Shown: positions 1 through 11,915 of the stretch, one piece after another | Layout of the letters: each line of letters starts with the position of its first letter | Numbering within the stretch: the stretch's first letter is position 1 | NCBI RefSeq assembly: GCF_024266585.1 | Contig: NZ_CP100647.1 | Coordinates: 787,001-851,000, forward strand | Source of the DNA: Xanthomonas sacchari | GTDB taxonomy: Bacteria > Pseudomonadota > Gammaproteobacteria > Xanthomonadales > Xanthomonadaceae | Length of the DNA stretch: 64,000 nt | Reading direction: 5' to 3' | Made by a program: the position numbers and the translations under genes | Notes under the pieces: generated by a model | The model's input: only the letters and a program-made list of their open reading frames with translations | What the model was told of the DNA's origin: nothing | Database searches by the model: none

Positions 1-2217
<2,217 letters not shown>

Positions 2218-2231
2218 GCCGGCGTCCTGCG

Positions 2232-3335
2232 CTAGCGCCCCTTGGGCGGGCTGGCGACCGAACCGCGCGTCACCAGCCGGTGCGGGACCACGTGGTCGCT
2301 GGACACGCGCGCGTCGTCGCGCCTGTGGCGGATGCTGCGCAGCAGGATGTCGATGGCGGCATCGGCCATCGAGGCGATCGGTTGATGGATGGTGGTGAGC
2401 TCCGGCCAGACGGTCGTGGCGGCCGAGGTGTCGTCGAAGCCCACCACCGACAGGTCGCGGGGCACCTCCAGGCCGCGCCGGTGCGCGACCGAGATCGCCG
2501 CCGCGCCCATGTCGTCGTTGCTGGCGAAGATCGCGGTCGGCGGCCGCCGCTGCGACAGCAGCTTCTCGGCGGCGGCCAGGCCCGAGCGGTAGGTGTAGTC
2601 CCCTTGCTGGACCAGGCCGGGTTCGACCTTCAGCCCGGCCTCCTGCAGGGCGGTGGCGAAGCCTTCGTAGCGCCGCGCGCTGGCGCTGAGGTCCTGGCGG
2701 CCGCGGATGAAGCCGATGCGCCGGTGGCCGTGCCGGATCAGGTGGTCGGCCATCTCCTTGCCGGCGTGGAAGTCGTCGATGCGCACGCAGGAGATCGCGT
2801 CGCTGAGGCGGCCGGAGGCGATCGCGACCACCGGGATGCCGGCCTTGACCAGCTCGGTCACCGCCGCCTGCGATTCGCACAACGGCGGCGGCAGGATGAC
2901 GCCATCCACGCGTCCGCCCAGGGCGCGCGCGGCCTTGCGCTCGGCGTCGGCGTCCAGGTCCTCCCAATAGTGGATGACCAACTGGATGGCGGCGTTGGAG
3001 GCGACGCGCAGCAGGCCGACCAGCAGCTCGCGCAGGTAGGCACCGCTGGGATTGGTGTAGATCAGGGCGATGCGCGTGTGCTGCGCGGCGGCCAGCGAAC
3101 TGGCGGCCAGGTTGGGCGTGTAGCCCAGCTCGCGCACCGCGCGCATCACGCGCTCGCGGGTGGCATCGCGCACCTTGCCGTGGTTGATCGCGCGCGAGAC
3201 GGTCATCGGCGAGACCCCGGCCAGGGCCGCCACCTCGTCGATCGTCACCCCGCTGGTCTTGCGGCGCACCGCTTTCTTCGGCTTCTCCAAAACGCGTTCC
3301 CTTTGTTCTGCTTGACGCTGCCGCGCCGCGGGCAC
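2232..3335 (-). CDS. LacI-family transcriptional regulator
   Basis: The 367-residue protein has an N-terminal LacI helix-turn-helix (TIDEVAALAGVSPMTVSRAIN, around residues 31-51) followed by a periplasmic-binding-protein-like sugar sensor domain. The listed start is a GTG, with a basic leader of about 28 residues before the HTH, so the true start may be slightly downstream. It is transcribed away from the GH67 gene, with only 66 bases between the two starts, and converges on the GH3 gene. It probably represses the adjacent xylan-degradation genes in response to a sugar, as LacI regulators do in Xanthomonas xylan clusters. I did not find a convincing palindromic operator in the 66 bases. Confidence 0.93.
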   Translation of the reverse strand: MPAARQRQAEQRERVLEKPKKAVRRKTSGVTIDEVAALAGVSPMTVSRAINHGKVRDATRERVMRAVRELGYTPNLAASSLAAAQHTRIALIYTNPSGAYLRELLVGLLRVASNAAIQLVIHYWEDLDADAERKAARALGGRVDGVILPPPLCESQAAVTELVKAGIPVVAIASGRLSDAISCVRIDDFHAGKEMADHLIRHGHRRIGFIRGRQDLSASARRYEGFATALQEAGLKVEPGLVQQGDYTYRSGLAAAEKLLSQRRPPTAIFASNDDMGAAAISVAHRRGLEVPRDLSVVGFDDTSAATTVWPELTTIHQPIASMADAAIDILLRSIRHRRDDARVSSDHVVPHRLVTRGSVASPPKGR

Positions 3336-3401
3336 GCCGTCAGCTTACAAGGTTTGCTGGCGGTGCTTTTGCATCGTTCGGATGTCATTCGGTGTCACTG
3401 G

Positions 3402-5546
3402 ATGCTGGGCGCTGCGATGGCCTTGATGGCCTGCGCGGGCAGCACGTGCGCCGAGGATGGCGCCGCGCTGTGGATGCGCTACGTCCCCTCCCAAGGCGCC
3501 GTACGCGCGATGGACGGCCGCATGCGCCTGGACGAGGTGGTGGCGCCGGCGCGGACGCCGACGCAGCGTGTCGCGCGCGACGAACTGGTGCGTGGCCTGA
3601 GCGGCCTGCTGGGCCGCGCGCCGGCGACGCCGGCGGTGGCGAGCGGCGACCACGCGGTGGTGCTGGGCACGCCGCAGTCGTCGCCTTCGCTTGCGCCGTT
3701 CCGCGCGCAGATCGCGGCGCTGGGCGAGGAGGGTTACCTGCTCAAGCGCGTCCGCCTCGATGGGCGCGCGGTGTTGCTGGTGGCCGCACGCCGGGACATC
3801 GGCGTGCTGTACGGCGTGTTCCATCTGCTGCGACTGCTGCAGACCGGCGCGTCGCTGGACACGCTCGAGGTGCAGGAGTCGCCGCGGATCCGGCTGCGCG
3901 TGCTCGACCATTGGGACGACCTGGACGGCCATGTCGAGCGCGGCTATGCGGGCCGCTCGCTGTGGGACTGGCAGAGCCTGCCGGAGTGGCGCGACCCGCG
4001 CTACACCGACTACGCGCGCGCCAATGCCTCGCTGGGCATCAACGGTACCGTGCTGAACAACGTCAATGCCAACGCGCTGAGCCTGGCGCCGGATTATCTG
4101 GAAAAGGCGGCGGCGCTGGCCGACGTGTTCCGGCCCTACGGCATCCGCGTGTACCTGAGCGCACGCTTCAGCGCGCCCATCGAACTGGGTGGGTTGAAGA
4201 CCGCCGATCCGCGCGATCCGGCCGTGCAGCGCTGGTGGCGCGACAAGGCCGACGAGATCTATGCGCGCATTCCGGATTTCGGCGGCTTCCTGGTCAAGGC
4301 CAATTCGGAAGGCCAGCCCGGCCCGCAAGACTATGGCCGCTCGCATGCCGACGGCGCCAACCTGCTGGCCGATGCGCTGGCCCCGCACGGCGGCGTGGTG
4401 ATGTGGCGGGCGTTCGTCTATGCCCACGAGGTGCCGGCGGACCGCGCCACGCAGGCGTACACCGAGTTCGTCGGCCTCGACGGCGCGTTCCGCCCGAACG
4501 TGATCGTGCAGGTCAAGAACGGCCCCATCGACTTCCAGCCGCGCGAGCCCTTCCATCCGCTGTTCGGCGCGCTGCCGCGCACGCCGCTGATGCTGGAATT
4601 CCAGATCACCAAGGAATATCTCGGCTTCGCCACGCACCTGGTGTACCTGGGGCCGCTGTACGAGGAAGTCCTGCAGTCCGACACCCACGCCCGCGGCGCG
4701 GGCTCCACGGTGGCGGACGTGGTGGAGGGTTCATTGGAGGGCCATGCCCTGACCGGCATCGCCGGCGTCGCCAATATCGGCAACGACCGCACCTGGAGCG
4801 GTTCGCACTTCGACCAGGCCAACTGGTACGCCTTCGGCCGTCTGGCCTGGAATCCGCATCAATCCGCCCGTGGCATCGCGGCGGAATGGGCGGCGATGAC
4901 GTTCTCGCCGGCGCCGGAGGTGGTGCAGCCCATCGTCGCGATGATGATGGGCTCGCGCGAGGCCGCGGTGAACTACATGACCCCGCTGGGCCTGCACCAC
5001 CTGATGGCGCGCGGCCACCACTACGGCCCCGGCCCCTGGGTGGACGGCGGCCCGCGTGCGGACTGGACCTCGGTGTACTACCACCGTGCCGATCGCGATG
5101 GCATCGGCTTCGACCGCACCGCCCGCGGCAGCAATGCGGTGGGCCAGTACGCGCCCGCGGTGGCGGCCGTGTACGGCGACCTGGCGCGGGTGCCCGAGCC
5201 GTTGCTGTTGTGGTTCCACCACGTGCCGTGGGAGCACCGCATGGCCTCCGGGCGGCCGCTGTGGGACGAACTGGTCGGGCGCTATGCGCTGGGCGTGCGC
5301 CAGGTGCGGGCCATGCAGGCGACCTGGGACGGCCTGCGCGGCAAGGTGGATGCCGAGCGGCATGCGCAGGTGGCGGCCTTCCTGCGCATCCAGTTGCGCG
5401 AAGCGCAGTGGTGGCGCGATGCCAGCGTGGCGTACTTCCAGTCGGTGAGCGGGCGGCCGTTGCCTACAGGCGAAGCGCCGCCGCCGCATCCGCTGGCCTG
5501 GTATCAGGCGCTGCAGTTTCCTTCCGCACCCGGAGATGGACGATGA
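3402..5546 (+). CDS. agu67A: GH67 xylan alpha-1,2-glucuronidase
   Basis: The 714-residue protein removes (4-O-methyl)glucuronic acid from xylo-oligosaccharides. The chosen ATG gives a short signal peptide (MLGAAMALMACAGSTCA), pointing to the periplasm. GH67 catalytic blocks are visible: KANSEGQPGP, whose Glu is the acid in this family; KNGPIDFQ, whose Asp, together with the Glu of LMLEFQ, forms the base pair. The length matches bacterial GH67 enzymes. The reading frame continues far upstream through the LacI gene, but that is a high-GC artefact. The stop overlaps the ATG of the next gene by four bases (ATGA), so the two are probably translationally coupled. Confidence 0.95.
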   Translation: MLGAAMALMACAGSTCAEDGAALWMRYVPSQGAVRAMDGRMRLDEVVAPARTPTQRVARDELVRGLSGLLGRAPATPAVASGDHAVVLGTPQSSPSLAPFRAQIAALGEEGYLLKRVRLDGRAVLLVAARRDIGVLYGVFHLLRLLQTGASLDTLEVQESPRIRLRVLDHWDDLDGHVERGYAGRSLWDWQSLPEWRDPRYTDYARANASLGINGTVLNNVNANALSLAPDYLEKAAALADVFRPYGIRVYLSARFSAPIELGGLKTADPRDPAVQRWWRDKADEIYARIPDFGGFLVKANSEGQPGPQDYGRSHADGANLLADALAPHGGVVMWRAFVYAHEVPADRATQAYTEFVGLDGAFRPNVIVQVKNGPIDFQPREPFHPLFGALPRTPLMLEFQITKEYLGFATHLVYLGPLYEEVLQSDTHARGAGSTVADVVEGSLEGHALTGIAGVANIGNDRTWSGSHFDQANWYAFGRLAWNPHQSARGIAAEWAAMTFSPAPEVVQPIVAMMMGSREAAVNYMTPLGLHHLMARGHHYGPGPWVDGGPRADWTSVYYHRADRDGIGFDRTARGSNAVGQYAPAVAAVYGDLARVPEPLLLWFHHVPWEHRMASGRPLWDELVGRYALGVRQVRAMQATWDGLRGKVDAERHAQVAAFLRIQLREAQWWRDASVAYFQSVSGRPLPTGEAPPPHPLAWYQALQFPSAPGDGR

Positions 5547-7525
5547 AGCCGACAACGTGGAGAGGCCGGCTGCTGGCAGCGGCCCTGGGCTGCTGCGCCG
5601 CGCCCTGCATGGCGCAGCAAGCGGCGCCGCCGCTGTTGCATCCGCTGTTTCAGGACCACGCCGTGCTGCAGCGCGACCGGCCGATGCCGGTCTGGGGGAA
5701 CGCCGCGCCGGGTACCACGGTGTCGGTGACCTTCGCCCGGCAGTCGGTCAGCGTACGCGCCGATGCCGGCGGCCGCTGGCGTGCGACGCTCAAGCCGGTC
5801 GCCGCCGGTGGGCCTTACGACATGACAGTGCGCGCGGGACAGGATCGCCAGGTCGTGCGCGATGTGCTGATGGGCGATGTCTGGCTGTGTTCCGGGCAAT
5901 CGAACATGGAACTGCCGGTGTGGCGCGCGCTGGATGCGGGCCGCGAACTGGCCGCGGCCACCCAGCCGAGCATCCGCCTGTTCACCGTCCCCAAGGCCGC
6001 GGCGGTCACGCCGCAGGACGCGTTTCCGGCTGCCGTCGCGTGGCGACCTGCATCGCCCGAGACGGTACGGGAGTTTTCCGCCGCCTGCTTCTACTTCGCC
6101 CGCGAACTGCAGAAGACGGTCAAGGTGCCGATGGGGCTGATCCAGGCGGCCTGGGGCGGATCGCGGATCGAGGCCTGGACCAGCGCCGAGGCCCTGCGCG
6201 CGCAGGGCGGCATGGACGCCGCGCTCGACGTGCTGGCGCAGTCTGCCACCGATCCCGTCGCGGCGAGCGCGCGCTGGGGCCGGCACTGGCAGCAGTGGTG
6301 GAGCACGCGCGCCGGTGCCGAGCCGGGCGATACGCCGTGGCAGCCCGGCGCCGACGGCAAGGGGTGGCAGGACGCACCGGCCGCGCTCGGCGCATGGGAG
6401 CACTGGGGCGTGCCCGCGCTCGCCGACTACAACGGCATGGTCTGGTACCGCACGCAGGTCCGCCTGACCGCCGCACAGGCGGTGCAGGGCGCACGGCTGG
6501 TGCTGGGGCCGGTCGACGAGACGGACATGACCTGGGTGAACGGCGTGGCCGTGGGCAGCCAGAACGCGCCGAGCGATCCGCGCCGGTATGCGCTTCCACC
6601 CGGCCTGTTGAAGGCGGGGCTCAACACGGTGGTGGTCAACGTGCTGGATACCTACGGCGAGGGTGGACTGGCAGGCCCCGCGAGCGCCCAGGCCGTGCAG
6701 TTGGACGATGGCACGCGGATCGCCCTGGATTCGCCTTGGCAGTACCGGGTCGCGCCCGATCCACAGTCACCGCCGCTGGCGCCGTGGCACGCCGCCTCGG
6801 GCATGGCGACGCTGTACAACGGCATGATCGCGCCGCTCGGGGCGTACGGGCTGCGGGGAATGCTGTGGTACCAGGGCGAATCCAACACCGGCGACGGCGC
6901 CGCCTACGCGACGCGGCTGCGTGGCTTGCGCGACGACTGGCGCCGCCGCTTCGGCGCGGCGACGCCGCTGCTGGTGGTGCAGTTGGCCGGCTACGGTCGC
7001 CCGCCGCAGGCGCCGACGGAGAGCGGCTGGGCGCAGGTACGCGAGGCGCAGCGCCGCGTGGCCGCAGAAGACCCGCATAGCGGCCTCGCGGTGGCCATCG
7101 ACATCGGCGACGCCTACGACATCCATCCGCCGAACAAGCAGGAACTGGGGCGGCGCCTGGCCCAGGCGGCGCGCCATGTGGTCTACGGCGAACGCGCACT
7201 GGCCCCGTCCGGCCCGACCCCACGCACGGCATCGCGCGCGCAGCATGCGGTGCGGATCGCGTTCGACGACGTCGTCGGGACGCTGGCCACGACCGGTGCG
7301 AACGGCCCCATCGGCTTCGAACTCTGCGACGCGCAGGCGCAGCAGTGTCGTTATGCCGATGCCGCGCTGGACGGGCGCGACGTGCTCCTGCACAGCCCGC
7401 AGGCCGCAACCGCCGCCCGCGTCCGCTACTGCTGGGCCGACGGCCCGGTCTGCACGTTGCGCGACGGTTCCGGCGCGCCGGCGGGGCCGTTCGAACTCTC
7501 CCTCCCCGCTGCAGAGGTGCCCTGA
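5543..7525 (+). CDS. Sialate O-acetylesterase-like (SASA) carbohydrate acetylesterase
   Basis: The 660-residue secreted esterase has an N-terminal signal peptide (cleavage near CMAQQA). The SASA/DUF303 hydrolase blocks are present: GQSNME with the nucleophile Ser120, WGG after it, YQGESNTGDG, and a C-terminal DIGDAYDIHPP block carrying the Asp-x-x-His pair. A jelly-roll insert (LGPVDETDMTWVNG, around residues 315-345) interrupts the domain, as usual for this family. Its place between GH67 and GH43 suggests that it removes acetyl groups from acetylated xylan fragments rather than from sialic acid. Acetylesterases of this kind occur in other Xanthomonas xylan clusters. Starts overlap the preceding gene by 4 and the following one by 1 base. 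Confidence 0.9.
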   Translation: MKPTTWRGRLLAAALGCCAAPCMAQQAAPPLLHPLFQDHAVLQRDRPMPVWGNAAPGTTVSVTFARQSVSVRADAGGRWRATLKPVAAGGPYDMTVRAGQDRQVVRDVLMGDVWLCSGQSNMELPVWRALDAGRELAAATQPSIRLFTVPKAAAVTPQDAFPAAVAWRPASPETVREFSAACFYFARELQKTVKVPMGLIQAAWGGSRIEAWTSAEALRAQGGMDAALDVLAQSATDPVAASARWGRHWQQWWSTRAGAEPGDTPWQPGADGKGWQDAPAALGAWEHWGVPALADYNGMVWYRTQVRLTAAQAVQGARLVLGPVDETDMTWVNGVAVGSQNAPSDPRRYALPPGLLKAGLNTVVVNVLDTYGEGGLAGPASAQAVQLDDGTRIALDSPWQYRVAPDPQSPPLAPWHAASGMATLYNGMIAPLGAYGLRGMLWYQGESNTGDGAAYATRLRGLRDDWRRRFGAATPLLVVQLAGYGRPPQAPTESGWAQVREAQRRVAAEDPHSGLAVAIDIGDAYDIHPPNKQELGRRLAQAARHVVYGERALAPSGPTPRTASRAQHAVRIAFDDVVGTLATTGANGPIGFELCDAQAQQCRYADAALDGRDVLLHSPQAATAARVRYCWADGPVCTLRDGSGAPAGPFELSLPAAEVP

Positions 7526-9219
7526 TGCGTTCGCTGCTCGCCACTGCCCTCCTGTTGCTGTCCGCCGCGCTGCAGCCGCTGCGGGCCGCGCCGGCACCGC
7601 CGGTCTACTTCGACTGGTTCGAATACGCCGGGCGCGATGCGGCCTTCGAGGCGCCGTTGCCGGCCGGGCACTACCGCAACCCGATCCTGGCCGGCTTCCA
7701 CGCGGACCCGAGCATCGTCGGCGCGAACGGGCGGTTCTATCTGGTCAATTCCAGCTTCACCTATTTCCCGGGCATCCCGGTGTTCGAGAGCGTCGATCTG
7801 GTGCACTGGACGCAGATCGGCAACGTGATCGACCGCCCGACGCAACTGGACTTCGATGGCCTGAGCGTGTCGCGCGGCATCTTCGCGCCGGCCATCGCCT
7901 ACCACGACGGGATGTTCTACGTGGTCACCACCGCCGTGGACAGCGGCGGCAACTTCATCGCCACCGCGCGCGATCCCGCCGGCCCCTGGTCGGACCCGCA
8001 CTGGCTGCCAGGCATCGGTGGCATCGATCCGTCGCTGTTCTTCGATGAAGACGGCCGCGTCTACCTGCTCAACAACGATGAGCCGTCCGGCCCGGCGCGC
8101 TACCCAGGCCACCGCGCGATCTGGATGCAGCAGCTCGACCCGGCGACCTTCACCCCGGTGGGACCGCGCAAGGTGCTGATCGACGGCGGTGTGGAGCCGG
8201 CGAAGAATCCGATCTGGATCGAGGGGCCGCATCTGTATCGCCGCGATGGCTGGTACTACCTCTCCGATGCCGAAGGCGGGACCGGGCCGCAGCATTCGCA
8301 GGTGGTGCTGCGCAGCCGCGACGTGTGGGGGCCTTACCTGCCGTACGCGGGCAATCCGATCCTCACCCAGCGCGACCTGCCCGACGACCGGCCGCTGCCG
8401 ATCGCCAATGCCGGTCACGCAGACATGGTCGAAGGGCCGGACGGTTCCTGGTGGGCGGTATTCCTGGCCAGCCGCACCTACGACGTGCGCCACTACAACA
8501 CCGGGCGCGAGACCTACCTGCTGCCGGTGCAGTGGCGCGACGGCTGGCCGGTGATCCTGCCGGCCGGGCAGGCCATCCCGTATGCGGTCAAGGCGCCGTC
8601 GTGGATGCGGGGCGAGGCGTCGCAGGCCCCGTCCACCGGCAACTTCGTCGAGCGCGACGAGTTCGACGCGTCGACGCTCGGCCGCGGCTGGTTGCGCGTG
8701 CGCGTGCCCAAGCAGGACTGGGCGGACCTGCGCGCGCGGCCGGGGTACTTGGCCGTGCATCCGCTGCCGGAGAACCTGGACACCCTGCGCAACCCCGCGT
8801 TCCTGGGGCGCCGCCAGCAGCACCTGCGGTTCGAGGCCAGCACCGCACTGACGCGCCCGGCGGCGGGCGTGGCGGCAGGGCTTGCGGCGTTCCAGAACGA
8901 GACCTGGTGGTACTTCCTTGGCGTGCGCCGTGTGGGCCGCGATCGCGTGGTGGTCTTCCTCGAAGCGAGGGAGGGCAAGGGCGCGACCAAGACGCTGGCC
9001 AGCCGCGAACTGGACGTGTCCAGCGCGCTGCGCCTGAAGATATCGGGTGACGAAGGGACGTATGCCTTCGCGTTCGACACCGGCGCGGGGCAGGGCTGGC
9101 AGACCCTCGCCGACGACGTCGACGGGACCGTGTTGAGTACGGATCGGGCAGGCGGCTTCGTGGGCGCCCTGCTGGGTCCTTTCGCGCGCGACGAGCGTGC
9201 CTCGAGGAGCAAACAATGA
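7525..9219 (+). CDS. GH43 beta-xylosidase / alpha-arabinofuranosidase, secreted
   Basis: The 564-residue protein begins with a clear signal peptide (MRSLLATALLLLSAALQPLRAA). The five-bladed GH43 domain carries the three expected acids: Asp61 in HADPS (base), Asp168 in GGIDPSLF (pKa modulator) and Glu233 in WIEGPH (acid). A C-terminal concanavalin-like beta-sandwich starts near residue 375 (VERDEFD), typical of two-domain beta-xylosidases. It should cleave xylose or arabinose from short xylan fragments in the periplasm. The ATG overlaps the stop of the acetylesterase gene by one base, and its own stop overlaps the next start by four bases. Confidence 0.94.
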   Translation: MRSLLATALLLLSAALQPLRAAPAPPVYFDWFEYAGRDAAFEAPLPAGHYRNPILAGFHADPSIVGANGRFYLVNSSFTYFPGIPVFESVDLVHWTQIGNVIDRPTQLDFDGLSVSRGIFAPAIAYHDGMFYVVTTAVDSGGNFIATARDPAGPWSDPHWLPGIGGIDPSLFFDEDGRVYLLNNDEPSGPARYPGHRAIWMQQLDPATFTPVGPRKVLIDGGVEPAKNPIWIEGPHLYRRDGWYYLSDAEGGTGPQHSQVVLRSRDVWGPYLPYAGNPILTQRDLPDDRPLPIANAGHADMVEGPDGSWWAVFLASRTYDVRHYNTGRETYLLPVQWRDGWPVILPAGQAIPYAVKAPSWMRGEASQAPSTGNFVERDEFDASTLGRGWLRVRVPKQDWADLRARPGYLAVHPLPENLDTLRNPAFLGRRQQHLRFEASTALTRPAAGVAAGLAAFQNETWWYFLGVRRVGRDRVVVFLEAREGKGATKTLASRELDVSSALRLKISGDEGTYAFAFDTGAGQGWQTLADDVDGTVLSTDRAGGFVGALLGPFARDERASRSKQ

Positions 9220-11915
9220 TGACGCGCAGATCTTCCTTTCGCAGCGGCGTTCGCGGCCGCCTGTTCCGCACGCTGGCGCTGTGCGTCGCCACCACGCTGG
9301 CCGGCGTCGGCCATGCCGCGGATACCAAGCCGTGGCAAGACACCTCGGCCAGCTTCGAGGACCGGGCGGCGGCGCTGGTCGCGCAGATGACGCTGGAGGA
9401 AAAAGCGGCGCAGATGCAGAACGCCGCGCCGGCGATCGAACGCCTGGGCGTGCCGGCCTACGACTGGTGGAACGAGGCGCTGCACGGCGTGGCGCGGGCC
9501 GGGCAGGCCACGGTGTTTCCGCAGGCCATCGGGTTGGCCGCCACCTTCGACGTGCCGTTGATGGGGCAGGTGGCCACCACCATCAGCGACGAGGCGCGCG
9601 CCAAGCACCACCAGTTCCTCCGCGAGGGCGCGCATGGCCGCTACCAGGGGCTGACCTTCTGGTCGCCGAACATCAACATCTTCCGCGACCCGCGCTGGGG
9701 GCGCGGCCAGGAAACCTACGGCGAGGATCCCTACCTCACCGCGCGCATGGGCGTGGCCTTCGTGCAGGGATTGCAGGGCGACGATCCGGTGTACCGCAAG
9801 CTCGACGCTACCGCCAAACACTTCGCCGTGCACAGCGGCCCGGAAGCCGACCGCCACCACTTCGATGCGCGCCCGAGCAAGCGCGACCTCTACGACACCT
9901 ACCTGCCGGCGTTCGAGGCGCTGGTGAAGGAGGGCAAGGTGGATGCGGTGATGGGCGCCTACAACCGGGTGTACGGCGAGTCCGCCAGCGCCAGCCGGTT
10001 CCTGTTGCGCGATGTGCTGCGCCGCGACTGGGGCTTCAAGGGGTATGTGGTGTCGGACTGCTGGGCCATCGTCGACATCTGGAAGCACCACCACCTGGTG
10101 CCCAGCCGCGAGGCCGCCGCCGCGCTGGCGGTCAGGAACGGCACCGAACTGGAGTGCGGCCAGGAGTACGCCACGCTGCCGGCGGCAGTGCGCCAGGGCC
10201 TGATCGGCGAAGCGGAGATCGACGACGCGGTGACGCGCCTGTTCGCCGCGCGGATGCGGCTGGGCATGTTCGATCCGCCGGAACGCGTACGCTGGGCGCG
10301 GATCCCCGCCTCGGTGAACCAGGCGCCCGCGCACGATGCGCTGGCCCTGCAGGCGGCGCAGGAATCGCTGGTGCTGCTGAAGAACGATGGCGTGCTGCCG
10401 CTGTCGCGCGACCTCAAGCGCATCGCCGTGGTCGGCCCGACCGCCGGCGACACCATGGCCCTGCTCGGCAACTACTTCGGCACCCCGGCGGCGCCGGTGA
10501 CCATCCTGCAGGGCATCCGCGACGCGGCCAAGGGCATCGAGGTGCGCTATGCGCGCGGCGTGGATCTGGTCGAAGGGCGCGAGGATCCCGGCGCCACGCC
10601 GCTGATCGAGGCGGCGTATCTGCGGCCTTCGGCCGACTCCCCGGAACGCGGCCTGCGCGGCGAGTACTTCCGCACGCCGGATCTGTCGGGGACGCCGGCG
10701 CTGGTGCGCACCGACGCGCAGGTCGGCTTCCGCTGGGACCGCGGCTCGCCGACCGACAACCTGCTGGCCCGTGGCGAAGCGGGGCCGGGGCAGGGCATTC
10801 CCAACGATCACTTCAGCATCCGCTGGAGCGGCCAGCTGCTGCCGCCGGTCTCGGGTCGCTACCGGATCGAGGCGGCCGCCGATGATGGCTTCCGCCTCTA
10901 TGTCGACGGCAAGCTGGTGCTGGATCACTGGACCGACAGCGACCGCATGCGCGCCGACGGCGTGGACCTGGACCTGCAGGCCGGCCGCGCCTATGCGGTG
11001 ACGCTGGAGTACTACGACGCCGAGCGCGACGCCGGCGTGCGCCTGGGCTGGCGCATGCCCGGCGCGAAGCCGCCGTTTGAGGAGGCGCTGGATGCCGCGC
11101 GCAACGCGGAGGTGGTGGTGTTCGTCGGCGGACTGACCGGCGATGTCGAGGGCGAAGAGATGAAGGTCGACTACCCGGGCTTCGCCGGCGGCGACCGCAC
11201 CGACCTGCGCCTGCCCGCGCCGCAGCGTGCCTTGCTGGAAGCGCTGCACGCCACCGGCAAGCCGGTGGTGATGGTGCTGACCGGCGGCTCGGCGCTGGCG
11301 GTGGACTGGGCCCAGGCGCATCTGTCGGCGATCCTGATGAGCTGGTATCCGGGGCAGCGCGGCGGCACCGCGGTGGGCCAGGCGCTGTTCGGCGAGGTCA
11401 ACCCCGCCGGCCGCCTGCCGGTGACGTTCTACCGGGCGGACCAGGCGCTGCCCGCGTTCGACGACTACGCGATGGAAGGCCGCACCTACCGCTACTTCCG
11501 CGGCACGCCGCTGTACCCGTTCGGCCACGGGCTGTCGTATACCCGCTTCGACTACGGCAAGCTGCGCCTGGATGCGCCGCGCATCGCCGACGACGGACGC
11601 CTCAAGCTGCAGGTGGAGGTGGCCAACACCGGCAAGCGCGCCGGCGACGAAGTCGCGCAGCTGTACGTGCGGCGGCTGGCGGCCGCGCCCGGCGATGCGC
11701 AGCAGGCGCTGCGTGGGTTCCAGCGCGTTCGCCTGGCCCCTGGCGAGCGGCGGACCCTGAGCTTCGAGCTGGATGCGCAACAGGCGCTGCGTCAGTACGA
11801 CGACGCGCGCGACACCTATGTCGTGCCGGCGGGGGACTACGAAGTGCGCATCGGCGGCTCCAGCGCCGATGCCCGCGTGCGCGCCCGCTTCACCGTGGAG
11901 GCGGCCCGTGAGTGA
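9216..11915 (+). CDS. xyl3A: GH3 beta-xylosidase with inserted PA14 domain
   Basis: The 899-residue protein has a signal sequence ending near GHAAD. The GH3 TIM barrel comes first, with the nucleophile Asp281 in GYVVSDCW. The GH3 C domain is interrupted at about residues 478-620 by a PA14 domain (GLRGEYFRTPDL, DDGFRLYVDGKLVLDHW), which in related enzymes shapes the substrate pocket. A fibronectin-III-like domain closes the protein. The N-terminal DWWNEALHGVAR motif is typical of xylosidase-type GH3 members. It should hydrolyse xylo-oligosaccharides to xylose. It overlaps the next gene by eight bases. Confidence 0.93.
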   Translation: MMTRRSSFRSGVRGRLFRTLALCVATTLAGVGHAADTKPWQDTSASFEDRAAALVAQMTLEEKAAQMQNAAPAIERLGVPAYDWWNEALHGVARAGQATVFPQAIGLAATFDVPLMGQVATTISDEARAKHHQFLREGAHGRYQGLTFWSPNINIFRDPRWGRGQETYGEDPYLTARMGVAFVQGLQGDDPVYRKLDATAKHFAVHSGPEADRHHFDARPSKRDLYDTYLPAFEALVKEGKVDAVMGAYNRVYGESASASRFLLRDVLRRDWGFKGYVVSDCWAIVDIWKHHHLVPSREAAAALAVRNGTELECGQEYATLPAAVRQGLIGEAEIDDAVTRLFAARMRLGMFDPPERVRWARIPASVNQAPAHDALALQAAQESLVLLKNDGVLPLSRDLKRIAVVGPTAGDTMALLGNYFGTPAAPVTILQGIRDAAKGIEVRYARGVDLVEGREDPGATPLIEAAYLRPSADSPERGLRGEYFRTPDLSGTPALVRTDAQVGFRWDRGSPTDNLLARGEAGPGQGIPNDHFSIRWSGQLLPPVSGRYRIEAAADDGFRLYVDGKLVLDHWTDSDRMRADGVDLDLQAGRAYAVTLEYYDAERDAGVRLGWRMPGAKPPFEEALDAARNAEVVVFVGGLTGDVEGEEMKVDYPGFAGGDRTDLRLPAPQRALLEALHATGKPVVMVLTGGSALAVDWAQAHLSAILMSWYPGQRGGTAVGQALFGEVNPAGRLPVTFYRADQALPAFDDYAMEGRTYRYFRGTPLYPFGHGLSYTRFDYGKLRLDAPRIADDGRLKLQVEVANTGKRAGDEVAQLYVRRLAAAPGDAQQALRGFQRVRLAPGERRTLSFELDAQQALRQYDDARDTYVVPAGDYEVRIGGSSADARVRARFTVEAARE